A DNA stretch of 64,000 bases from Lentimonas sp. CC4 (GTDB lineage: Bacteria; Verrucomicrobiota; Verrucomicrobiia; Opitutales; Coraliomargaritaceae). How positions within the stretch are numbered: the first letter of the stretch is position 1; every line of letters starts with the position of its first letter. Location of the stretch: the NCBI RefSeq assembly GCF_902728235.1, contig NZ_CACVBO010000001.1, positions 3,744,001-3,808,000 of the forward strand. The letters run 5' to 3'. The position numbers were made by a program, and so were the translations under genes. Below the pieces are notes generated by a model, which did not search any database, was not told the DNA's origin, and worked only from the letters and a program-made list of their open reading frames with translations. Shown here one piece after another: positions 24,933 through 33,182 of the stretch.

Positions 24933-26831
24933 TTACTCCGTAAAACGCCCGACACGAATACTCTGATTCAAGGTATCGACTGGAACTGTTTCCTGCTCGC
25001 CGTTTGTCCACGTTACAATTGCCTCATCCACGGTTTCCATTGAACCTAGACCGACGTGCAGGTGATCGTTCGCGCTCGTAGAGAATGCCGCAGAGGTCGA
25101 CCCCACGACACGCTTATACGTCCGTTCGCCTGCTTTTAGAGTCAGTGTGGCACCGAGCGAGGTGGCAGTGCCCGATGGTGAGCGTCCAACTTTCACCACG
25201 AGGTAGTTGTTCTCACTCGCACCGACGGTATTGTTGGTAAACAGATGCCAACGACCACGTTCATTGCCAAAGATCAAATCCACGTCGCCGTCTTGGTCGT
25301 AGTCAAACACCTCAACCCCGCCACCCGTCGAGCCCAATTCAGGCGACACGATGCCATGGTTCTCTGCACGAACAAAGGACTTTCCGTCTTGATTGAGATA
25401 CAGGATCTGCTCTGTCTCGCTCGCAGGATTACCATGACGCACGATGAACAGGTCCGACCACCCATTGTTATCAAAATCACCTGCGACCGCGCTCGTCGTC
25501 TGCTCTGCCACGGAGATGCCCATCTGTTCAGTCACATCGACAAACACGCCATCACGATTCTCTAGCAGTAGCGCAGGCATATCGACATAACCCGTCACCT
25601 CTGGCTCTGAGATGACATTATGAATCACCGCTGCAGTCGGCGATTTCGTATGCCCTCCGATGCGCCAGAGTGCATCGCCCATATATCCGATGTAGAGCCC
25701 ATGCGCAGAACGCTCCTCAGGCCACCCCTTCGCTTCGTCAGGCGTTAATGTGAAATCCTTGCCTCCGTGCTTATCCCCCTGATCAGAAAAATCAAGAAGT
25801 CGACGATCCGACCCCGCGAATACATCGAAATGCGGATACGCCATTTGTAGGTTCTCCAACTTAAAATCACCCTCGATCTTCAGATCTTCGTATTGAAACG
25901 GCTTGCCACGTGCAAAAAATGCAAAACGGCAATGCTCACAATCCATACTGGTTTTACCCGCAAAAGGATGGTCCGCCCGCGTAATAAACAAATCGAAATC
26001 GCCATCATTATCATAGTCGATTTCCGCAATACTACTAGCAAAGGTCGTATTCGCGTAGGCTCCTAGGACTTGCTTGCTGACATTGGCATAGGTGAGCCCC
26101 TCGCCCCCTGCGACGGCGACCATGTTCTCGCCACCGAAGAAGATCTGATCCATCACGGAATCATTATTGAAATCCGTGTTCACCGAACGAAAGCCCATCC
26201 ATTTCGCCACGGGTAGATACGAGACAAACTCATATGCCCCACCACCAACATTATTATATAAATGATTCGCGCCCTTCTTTTGAGTCTTCAGCGGAAATGC
26301 AGTCAGCACCAAATCGAGAGAACCGTCATTGTCACCGTCAAACAGTTTCACCGCACGACCACGCGATGGCTCAAAGTGATCAAACACCACGCCCTGCTCG
26401 ATCGTTCGGTCTCGATTCACGTGATACACCTTCGTATGGCTCGGCTTCTTACCGCCTCCACCTCCTGGCGAAATGATTAACTCCATCCGGCCATCCATAT
26501 CGTAGTCCCCTGCAGCCGCACCGTGCGTATCACCAAATGCCACATCCTGTGGCTCGGAGAACGTGCCGCCATTATTCCAGAACACACTTGCCTTACGTGC
26601 GTGCTCGGTAATGAAGACATCCATATGCCCATCTTGATCCAGATCTGCAATCACTGGCGCATCCCACTTGCGGCGCGAGCGCTCTTCGAGTGGAATCACG
26701 TCACTGTTAGCACGCGTAAATAAAGGCGCACCATCAGCCAACGCAACATCGGCCGAGACGAAACAGACGAGCGCACCGAAACAAAATGTTGTGAATGGCT
26801 TACGCGCGGAAGGTAGCAACGAATCAATCAT
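24933..26831 (-). CDS. secreted FG-GAP/VCBS repeat protein with UnbV-type C-terminus
   Basis: 632 residues from ATG at 26831; a GTG fifteen codons earlier would put a polar stretch before the signal peptide. Calcium loops recur (DLDQDGHMDV, DYDMDGRMEL, DGDNDGSLDL, DFNNDSVMDQ, DYDNDGDFDL, DFDNNGWSDL, DYDQDGDVDL), followed by a UnbV/ASPIC-like end (LGATLTLKAGERTYKRVVG). It is co-linear with the protein at 20640..22535, including the shared GIVSPELG and FGNERGRWHLF. It is the middle gene of an operon with a sulfatase upstream (73 bp) and a GH16 enzyme downstream (6 bp), which ties this family to galactan breakdown. A binding or scaffolding role is inferred. Confidence 0.86.
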   Translation of the reverse strand: MIDSLLPSARKPFTTFCFGALVCFVSADVALADGAPLFTRANSDVIPLEERSRRKWDAPVIADLDQDGHMDVFITEHARKASVFWNNGGTFSEPQDVAFGDTHGAAAGDYDMDGRMELIISPGGGGGKKPSHTKVYHVNRDRTIEQGVVFDHFEPSRGRAVKLFDGDNDGSLDLVLTAFPLKTQKKGANHLYNNVGGGAYEFVSYLPVAKWMGFRSVNTDFNNDSVMDQIFFGGENMVAVAGGEGLTYANVSKQVLGAYANTTFASSIAEIDYDNDGDFDLFITRADHPFAGKTSMDCEHCRFAFFARGKPFQYEDLKIEGDFKLENLQMAYPHFDVFAGSDRRLLDFSDQGDKHGGKDFTLTPDEAKGWPEERSAHGLYIGYMGDALWRIGGHTKSPTAAVIHNVISEPEVTGYVDMPALLLENRDGVFVDVTEQMGISVAEQTTSAVAGDFDNNGWSDLFIVRHGNPASETEQILYLNQDGKSFVRAENHGIVSPELGSTGGGVEVFDYDQDGDVDLIFGNERGRWHLFTNNTVGASENNYLVVKVGRSPSGTATSLGATLTLKAGERTYKRVVGSTSAAFSTSANDHLHVGLGSMETVDEAIVTWTNGEQETVPVDTLNQSIRVGRFTE

Positions 26832-26904
26832 AGGAATATGTGAATGTATTAACTCACATGAAGGACGAGAGGTCACATCACGTATCTCTAATAAAAGGAG
26901 GTGC

Positions 26905-28338
26905 TTAGTTCAGTTGAAACGTTTGATCGTAGTTCGGCATGTGCTTATCCTTCCACATAGCCTCGGCCTTTTTGTTGTCCCACCAGAGCGGCTGCGTATG
27001 GTTACGAGTCATCTTTTCGACTTCCGAGACGATGTGCTGCAAACGCTCCGGATACTGGGAACTTAAATTCTTAGTCTCACCGGGATCTTGAGCGACATCA
27101 TACAGACGCCACGGACCATTATACGAGCGCACTGCCTTCCATTGGTCACGGCGTGCTCCGACATCGGAAAATCCATTACGGTGACGCACTGAATAGATAA
27201 TCTCTCCCTTTCGAGCACTCTCACCCGCGAAGAAGGCCTTCCAGATATCTTTACCATCCAGATCCTTTCCTTCAGGAATTTTCGCTCCAGCAATACGCGC
27301 AAACGACGGATAAAAATCCAGTGCGGAAACGGGATGGTCATAGTGTTGACCAGCAGGCACCTTGTTCGGCCAGTGCATAAACATTGGCACGCGGAAGCCA
27401 CCTTCAGTGGTATCGCCCTTCACGCCAGCCAGCGGCGCATTGTTCGCGCCCTGGTCCGTGCGACCGCCATTATCACTCAAAAAGATGATCAGTGTATCTT
27501 CATACTGATTCGTTGCCTTCAACGTCTTCACCAATTCGCCGATACCACGATCCATCGCATAGACCATCGCCGCATAAGTTTGGCGCTTATCAGTCAGATC
27601 AGGGAAGATGGCCTTATCTTCATCCTTTGCTGCCAACACAGTGTGCGGCGCATTATAAGACATGAATAGGAAGAATGGATCGTCTTTCTTGGCAGCCGCC
27701 TCGATAAAGTCCACGCCCTTCTCTGTGAGCACGTCAGTCATGTAGTCCTTCGCAGTCAGACTGGAGTCGCTTTCTCCATTGTGCTCTGGCTTGACCTTAT
27801 AATCCCAGACCTTACCGAGACTGTTCTGGTCCTTATACGGCCCGAAGTAAAGAATACCGCCACCGAGAAAACCGTAGAATTCATCAAATCCATGCACATT
27901 CGGATGATGCTGTGGCTGATGCCCCAGATGCCACTTACCCATAATACCCGTGTAGTAACCGGCATCATGGAGCACGGTGCTAATCAACGTCTCACCCTCC
28001 GGAATACCCTGATCCCGATAATTCCCCGAGCTGTAGTCAGGCAAATTATACGGCGCACCAAACTCATGTGGATAACGACCAGAAAGAAGCCCCATACGGC
28101 TCGGCCCACAGAACGGGTGCACCACGTAGGCCGACGAGAAAATCGTGCCGCTGGACGCTAAGGAATCCATCTGCGGTGTAATAATATCAGGCGAACCGTT
28201 AAAGCCCACATCAGCATAGCCGAGGTCATCCGCAAGAATCAGAATAATATTAGGTCGCGGGGCAACCGTTTCGGCAATACCCACATGGGCGCTACTTAGC
28301 AGCGACGCGCAGGCCATCAGAATCATTTTTGTCTTCAT
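26905..28338 (-). CDS. S1 family sulfatase
   Basis: 477 residues. Signal peptide 1-22. Alkaline-phosphatase-like fold with metal site ILADDLGYADV and formylglycine motif C77-GPSR followed by MGLLSGRYP, then GKWHLGHQ. It is a close paralogue of 48766..50202: the two share GFNGSPDI, TPQMD and HPFCGPSRMGL. The Cys needs conversion to formylglycine before the enzyme can hydrolyse sulfate esters, most likely on carrageenan galactose. It is first in an operon with an FG-GAP protein and a GH16 enzyme. The S1 subfamily could not be fixed by eye. Confidence 0.9.
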   Translation of the reverse strand: MKTKMILMACASLLSSAHVGIAETVAPRPNIILILADDLGYADVGFNGSPDIITPQMDSLASSGTIFSSAYVVHPFCGPSRMGLLSGRYPHEFGAPYNLPDYSSGNYRDQGIPEGETLISTVLHDAGYYTGIMGKWHLGHQPQHHPNVHGFDEFYGFLGGGILYFGPYKDQNSLGKVWDYKVKPEHNGESDSSLTAKDYMTDVLTEKGVDFIEAAAKKDDPFFLFMSYNAPHTVLAAKDEDKAIFPDLTDKRQTYAAMVYAMDRGIGELVKTLKATNQYEDTLIIFLSDNGGRTDQGANNAPLAGVKGDTTEGGFRVPMFMHWPNKVPAGQHYDHPVSALDFYPSFARIAGAKIPEGKDLDGKDIWKAFFAGESARKGEIIYSVRHRNGFSDVGARRDQWKAVRSYNGPWRLYDVAQDPGETKNLSSQYPERLQHIVSEVEKMTRNHTQPLWWDNKKAEAMWKDKHMPNYDQTFQLN

Positions 28339-28543
28339 AAATATAAAAATCAGATCGTTTAAGGAACTATTAAGAGGTAAATCGAAGGCACTGCATCACC
28401 TATGAATGCGTGCGCCGACTAGTGAATCATACAGGCTAAACCTTAAGCCGACACAACTGGAACGCACCCTCAAAACCTCGGCCATTCCCGCAAAAAACAA
28501 GGCAGATCACACCCCTAACACGCTAACATCTTGGCCCGACCAA
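28339..28543. other. upstream region of the sulfatase operon
   Basis: No gene. It should hold the promoter of the minus-strand sulfatase operon. No convincing copy of the catabolic operator was found. Confidence 0.5.
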
Positions 28544-28674
28544 CTATAGCTGAAACACTTCAATTGCCACACCATCAGGATTCACAAAAACCTTAGAGCC
28601 ATTCTGCTTTATCGCCAAAGGTCGTCCTCCCCTCTCTTCAATCAACCGGCGTTTACGACTCAAAAAGTCATTGC
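28544..28674 (-). pseudogene. possible C-terminal scrap of a VOC/glyoxalase-fold protein
   Basis: A minus-strand frame ending at the stop 28544..28546 reads RPLAIKQNGSKVFVNPDGVA then IEVFQL. The F-x-x-PDG-x-x-IE pattern is the usual C-terminal strand of VOC-fold proteins. It has no start codon and is cut by a stop just upstream, beneath the start of the next gene. I read it as a gene fragment; chance is not excluded. Confidence 0.35.
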
Positions 28675-28677
28675 AAC

Positions 28678-30111
28678 ATGAAAGACCTATCCCTCAGACA
28701 CTGCTTAGGCTATATCGTAGCCAGTTCACTAGGAATCGCCATTGGTCTACTCCTTCGTCCAGATAGCAATGAACTGGAATCACAACAATGGAGGCCTTTA
28801 GAGGTCCGAAGAGACCGCCCAGAGGTGAAAAACCATGACACGGCTGATAACACTCCATCTAAAAGCGCAAAATACCAACTCGATGGAGAGTCCGCCGATA
28901 CAGTTGCCGAACAAATGATCCCTGAGATGTATCAACAGCTCTCAACCGCAGGCAGAACCCAGCTCTTTCAAGATGTGTTCGACGCATACGCATCCGAATC
29001 CCCGAGCGATGCCGCAGCGTTACTGGAACAGCTCACAAACCTTGAACAACGTCATTTGATGACGGAAACATTAATAGATGCATGGAGCGAGGCCGATTCA
29101 ATTTCAGCCTATCAATGGCTCCAAACTCAGGGGCCACACTTAGACGATGAAACGCAGCAACGACTCAAGGAACACATTCTGCACTACATGACATTCAGCG
29201 AACCGAGTGAAGCATGGGACATTATCCACTCGATACCCAACTCTGATAGTAAGCAAGCCATGCTGGCTGGCCTCGCAACAGGCTGGGCACAGAAAGACCC
29301 ACAAGCAGCATTTTCTTGGTTAATCGATTTATCCGAAACAGACGTTCCGACCTCAACAATGAGCGAGTTATATGTCATCGCGATGGGCCAATACATGAAG
29401 GCCGATCCGGTCGAAGCCGCACTCGCCATTCAAGAGTTGGAGTCCGAAGCGCTACAGACTCAACTCGTCGAATCGACTGTATTAGCGCTGGCTGATCAAG
29501 ATTTGTCGCAAGCAATGGTCTGGCTACAGAACTTGGACAATATCGCCGTCACGCAAACTGGGATGTTTCAACTCATTGAGACATACGGCAGTCGTCAGCC
29601 AGAAACGATTCTGACCTACGTATTGAACAACAATGACTCGTCGCCCAGAGGTATTGATTTATTAAGTAGCACCTTCGCCAGAATCAGCTCCGACAACCCA
29701 CAACTGGCCATACAGCACATATCGTCAGTGCCAGAAGACGCTCGGACCCAGGCCACCAGTGCACTGACCGCGGCATGGGCCGACAATAACGAGGAGCAGG
29801 CAACCGCATGGGTAGAGCGCCAACCAGCAGGGGCGATGCGTGACGGGGGGGCTGCCGCATTGGCACGCCACCACCTCAATACAAATCCACTTGTTGCGCT
29901 GCAATGGGTCAGCCAAATCCAGAACCTCGAAGCACGCACCACTGCACTGACAACAATGGCAACGGCAATCGAACCGGATCAATTAAGCGCACTCCACACT
30001 GCCCTAGCTACGGCACCCATCACAGCAGACGAACGTGGCAGCTTAGAGGCCACGTTGAATAAACGAATCAAAGAAGAAAACCCATTCCTAGTGCTTCCTC
30101 CTGAAGAATAA
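28678..30111 (+). CDS. membrane-anchored helical-repeat protein, function unknown
   Basis: 477 residues. One N-terminal hydrophobic helix (about 10-27) probably anchors it. From about 90 onward the chain is all-helical and built of repeats of about 33-37 residues with the pattern DP-x-x-A-x-x-W-x-x-x-L (DPQAAFSWLIDL, DPVEAALAIQEL, DLSQAMVWLQNL, NPQLAIQHISSV, NEEQATAWVERQ, NPLVALQWVSQI). Similar repeat proteins are frequent in Verrucomicrobiota and presumably mediate protein contacts. The ATG is preceded by no clear ribosome site. Its stop lies 2 bp from the stop of the convergent ABC gene, whose operon contains another protein of related make-up (31039..32076). Confidence 0.75.
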   Translation: MKDLSLRHCLGYIVASSLGIAIGLLLRPDSNELESQQWRPLEVRRDRPEVKNHDTADNTPSKSAKYQLDGESADTVAEQMIPEMYQQLSTAGRTQLFQDVFDAYASESPSDAAALLEQLTNLEQRHLMTETLIDAWSEADSISAYQWLQTQGPHLDDETQQRLKEHILHYMTFSEPSEAWDIIHSIPNSDSKQAMLAGLATGWAQKDPQAAFSWLIDLSETDVPTSTMSELYVIAMGQYMKADPVEAALAIQELESEALQTQLVESTVLALADQDLSQAMVWLQNLDNIAVTQTGMFQLIETYGSRQPETILTYVLNNNDSSPRGIDLLSSTFARISSDNPQLAIQHISSVPEDARTQATSALTAAWADNNEEQATAWVERQPAGAMRDGGAAALARHHLNTNPLVALQWVSQIQNLEARTTALTTMATAIEPDQLSALHTALATAPITADERGSLEATLNKRIKEENPFLVLPPEE

Positions 30112-30113
30112 GA

Positions 30114-31046
30114 TCAGCTCTGAGGTTTAAACAACATCGACAGCGGCGAATCCTCGCACCGCAGCTCCACCACCCGAAGCCCATGTTCGTGCAAACGAAC
30201 GGATAGTTGATCTAGAACATCGACCACGGCACCATTCCATTTCACATTCAAACGCGCCTGAGCACGTCCGGCCTCTGTGGAGAAACTCGCCGAGATGAGT
30301 CCATCAAAATTCACCAATGCCTGATTCATCCGATCTGTATCCTCATTTGCAATACGAACAACAATGACGAGGTCCGCAGATCCAGCATGGCGCACCTCAT
30401 CAATCGTCCCAGCAAAGGCGACAGTTCCTTGATTGAGCAACACCACACGATCGCACAAAGACTCCACTTCCTCCAACAGGTGCGTCGTCAACAACACTGC
30501 CTTCGACTTCGCGAGCGTTCGAATCATGTTACGCGTCTCGATCTTCTGCAAAGGGTCAAGACCATCCGTTGGCTCATCCAACACAATCACGGGCGGATCT
30601 CCAAGCAAACACTGGGCCAAGGAGACGCGGTGCCGATACCCTTTTGAAAGTGTCCCAACCGCCTGGAAGCAGACACCCCCTAGACTAAAGGCATCAATCG
30701 ATCGATCGACTTCCGTCTGCAACTGTGCACGTTTCACCCCCCGCAATCGGGCAATGAAGCGAATATATTCCGCTACGGTTTGTTCACGATAAAGCGGTGC
30801 ATTTTCAGGGGCATAGCCCACCAGGCGCTTCGCATCCACAGACTTGATACTCATCTGCTGATCACCGATGCATACGTCCCCTTCATCCGCATCATAGAAA
30901 CCCGTGAGAATACGAATCGTGGTCGTTTTACCGGAACCATTTGGCCCCACTAATCCAGTGATATGTCCGCGTTCCGCAGAGAAACTTAAACCACGCAACA
31001 CAGAATGACCGCCAAAGCGCTTGTGAATATCCTGAACACTAATCAT
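30114..31046 (-). CDS. ABC transporter ATP-binding protein (GldA type)
   Basis: 310 residues from ATG at 31046. Walker A GPNGSGKTTT, signature LSKGYRHRV, Walker B VIVLDEPTDGLDP, switch His in LLTTHLLEE. The C-terminal about 85 residues form the extra domain common in ABC-2 and GldA-like ATPases. Its start codon overlaps the stop of the upstream gene by 8 bp. It is the last gene of the four-gene operon 35692-30114, together with a GldF/GldG-type permease fusion and a DUF4340 protein. The substrate is unknown; relatives act in gliding, copper handling and gut-type ABC export systems. Confidence 0.92.
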   Translation of the reverse strand: MISVQDIHKRFGGHSVLRGLSFSAERGHITGLVGPNGSGKTTTIRILTGFYDADEGDVCIGDQQMSIKSVDAKRLVGYAPENAPLYREQTVAEYIRFIARLRGVKRAQLQTEVDRSIDAFSLGGVCFQAVGTLSKGYRHRVSLAQCLLGDPPVIVLDEPTDGLDPLQKIETRNMIRTLAKSKAVLLTTHLLEEVESLCDRVVLLNQGTVAFAGTIDEVRHAGSADLVIVVRIANEDTDRMNQALVNFDGLISASFSTEAGRAQARLNVKWNGAVVDVLDQLSVRLHEHGLRVVELRCEDSPLSMLFKPQS

Positions 31047-32076
31047 CACTCGATCCCTCCACGACAGCCCCATCTCCGACAGCGCTCAATTGCTCATCAA
31101 TTTCCATGCGCAGCTCGAGTGATTCGAATGGGAGTTGCTCCAACCACTCTATAAATAGTTGCTTCTCGATTTCTACAGTGACACCTAGGCTATGATCACG
31201 AACGGCCAACTCCCGTAGCATCGAATCTCCTACTTTCGCTGCCCACCCAAGGGCAGCGACATACTGCTGACGACTCGCGAAGTAATAGCTAATCTTACTA
31301 GCGGCCAAATCAACCGCAGGGTCATTGCCCAACACACATGCATTGCATAACGTGTCGATATAAGCGATCGCAGCATCGGCATCCGCAGTCATCCAATCTT
31401 GTATCACCTGGTCAAAGAACCGACTGCGACGCTCATCGTTCAGATCTAAAGAGAGGAACAACGATGCCAACGCAGATGGATCAGTCTCACGAGGCTGAAT
31501 TGCCTTCAAAAAATCCTCATAGTAGCTCTCTTCAAAAAGACAAGGTGTCTGCTGAATCCAACGACGTAAGTCAGCTGGATCCTGTTCCCACCAATTCACG
31601 AGGCAACTCACAGCCACATAACGAACTCCGACATGAGACAAGTTCAACATTGCCAACAACTCAATCCGCTGCGCTCCTTCATACGCATCCAAATGCCTCG
31701 CATACACGGGAGCGACCGAATGACCTTCAAAAACGAAAATAAACTCACTGAGTGCAGGTAACGCGGCAAACGCCTGATTGAAATCACGCTCGATCCACGC
31801 ATCCACCCAGCTATCCGCGTCGTGGTATTGCTGACTGCCAAGCAACCTTGCCAATGTCAGTAATTCAGGCGCCCATTCGCCATTGGGCCCTGCAAACAAC
31901 CATTCGATCTGTTGATCACTCAAGTGCTCGACCGTTGAAGCCTGCTCAAAATCAATCACGCCTGATACAGTGTTGGTCGACGAGTTCCCCATCGTGACTG
32001 ACATGCACACAAGCGCCACGAGCACGAATCGAACCATGCATAGAAGTCGCCTGCATATTTCAAAATAATCGTTCAT
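31039..32076 (-). CDS. secreted or anchored helical protein, function unknown
   Basis: 345 residues. A hydrophobic N-terminus (about 12-30) looks like a signal peptide or anchor. The rest is helical, with weak repeats resembling those of the 28678..30111 protein (DPADLRRWIQQT, DADAAIAYIDTL, QYVAALGWAAKV). It ends in an acidic tail. Start and stop overlap both neighbours (ATGA with the DUF4340 gene, 8 bp with the ATPase), so it is translationally coupled and likely part of the same complex. No named family is recognised. Confidence 0.72.
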   Translation of the reverse strand: MNDYFEICRRLLCMVRFVLVALVCMSVTMGNSSTNTVSGVIDFEQASTVEHLSDQQIEWLFAGPNGEWAPELLTLARLLGSQQYHDADSWVDAWIERDFNQAFAALPALSEFIFVFEGHSVAPVYARHLDAYEGAQRIELLAMLNLSHVGVRYVAVSCLVNWWEQDPADLRRWIQQTPCLFEESYYEDFLKAIQPRETDPSALASLFLSLDLNDERRSRFFDQVIQDWMTADADAAIAYIDTLCNACVLGNDPAVDLAASKISYYFASRQQYVAALGWAAKVGDSMLRELAVRDHSLGVTVEIEKQLFIEWLEQLPFESLELRMEIDEQLSAVGDGAVVEGSSDD

Positions 32077-33182
32077 TCAACTCCCTCCATGATACGAAAC
32101 AAAGATTCACATTCTTCCAGTGCGACGTAAGCAATACGCCCCTTCAATCGGTTTACCCGTGCCAGATTCTGAGCATTCAACTGCTGTTCAAGATAGTTCA
32201 TCTCCATCGCAACAGAAGAGACATCGACCGTAAACGGGACGAGTGACGACGCCATGCCATCACTAAAGAACCCAGCCTGTAATGCCTCTCTACGAATTTC
32301 AGTCTCACTCGGGGCAACTGGTCGACCAAACCGAAACCGATATGAATTACCACTAAAGTCCTCCACCAGCACGGACACTCCCTCCGTAGTCGCAAGCAAG
32401 GAGTCCGATGGATTCGAAATTCCCACTTGGCGACACCGACCTTGCTTCAAAAACGCCTCAAACGCAGCAAATTGATTCGGAGCGATCCGTTGAGCTTCCC
32501 CTGCATCCACATGATGAAAGAGCGATCCAAACATTTGCTCACGATAGAACGTATGCGTCACCGAGTCCGCATTGATAAAGTCCATCCGCTTGAACGATGG
32601 AATACGACAAAAGGAATGATCCGTCCAGAAACCTGACGCTGACGTCAAATCAACCAAGGATATTGGAACCAGAAATACCTCATCACTGGAGGAACGAATC
32701 ACCCGCACATATCGACGTGCCAAAAAACCCATACCTACGACGTGCCCCGCACGCATATCTTTGGGGTAACTCAGATCTCCGAAAATAAGCGTCACACTCT
32801 CACTGGACTCAAACCCCAAAGTCACCGTCACACTGCCACTGTCTGATTCTAGGCCCAGTTTCCCCAGATCACTGAACGCAACCTTCATTCGTTTCCCAAT
32901 TTCGACATCCGTTAAATTCCGAACCAACATCTGAATGCTCGTAGTTGCCGCAGGATAATCAACTGGATCATCCACCCACCAGCCAGCGTCTTTACGAACC
33001 AGCAGCGTGCGACCTTCAGCAGAAGACAGCTCAATCGAATCAACCGATTGAGTCTGTAAGCAAGGCAGCAGATAGTCGATAGTCGGTTCTAGTTCAGTAG
33101 AAGGCCGACAACCAAGCACTACCAATAATCCAAGCGCCACAATCAGTTGCAGCAAAACTGTCATCACATGGTTCATCGACAT
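32073..33182 (-). CDS. DUF4340-type lipoprotein of a Gld-like ABC system
   Basis: 369 residues. Lipobox LVVLGC with Cys at about residue 25. The body has the DUF4340 layout: VDSIELSSAEGRTLLVRKDAG with W-W and PVD, repeated strands with GLESDSGSVTVTL and LIFGD, and VRVIRSSSDEVFLVP. Such proteins are nearly always encoded with GldG-type permeases. It overlaps that permease gene by 10 bp upstream and the next gene by 4 bp. A periplasmic accessory role is inferred from gene order. Confidence 0.82.
   Translation of the reverse strand: MSMNHVMTVLLQLIVALGLLVVLGCRPSTELEPTIDYLLPCLQTQSVDSIELSSAEGRTLLVRKDAGWWVDDPVDYPAATTSIQMLVRNLTDVEIGKRMKVAFSDLGKLGLESDSGSVTVTLGFESSESVTLIFGDLSYPKDMRAGHVVGMGFLARRYVRVIRSSSDEVFLVPISLVDLTSASGFWTDHSFCRIPSFKRMDFINADSVTHTFYREQMFGSLFHHVDAGEAQRIAPNQFAAFEAFLKQGRCRQVGISNPSDSLLATTEGVSVLVEDFSGNSYRFRFGRPVAPSETEIRREALQAGFFSDGMASSLVPFTVDVSSVAMEMNYLEQQLNAQNLARVNRLKGRIAYVALEECESLFRIMEGVE

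Noticed and set aside
28339-28440. Possible further operator copy before the sulfatase operon (GTGAAT ... CTAAAC near 28422)
   Set aside because: Only two short blocks match and the spacing differs by two bases; not distinguishable from chance.
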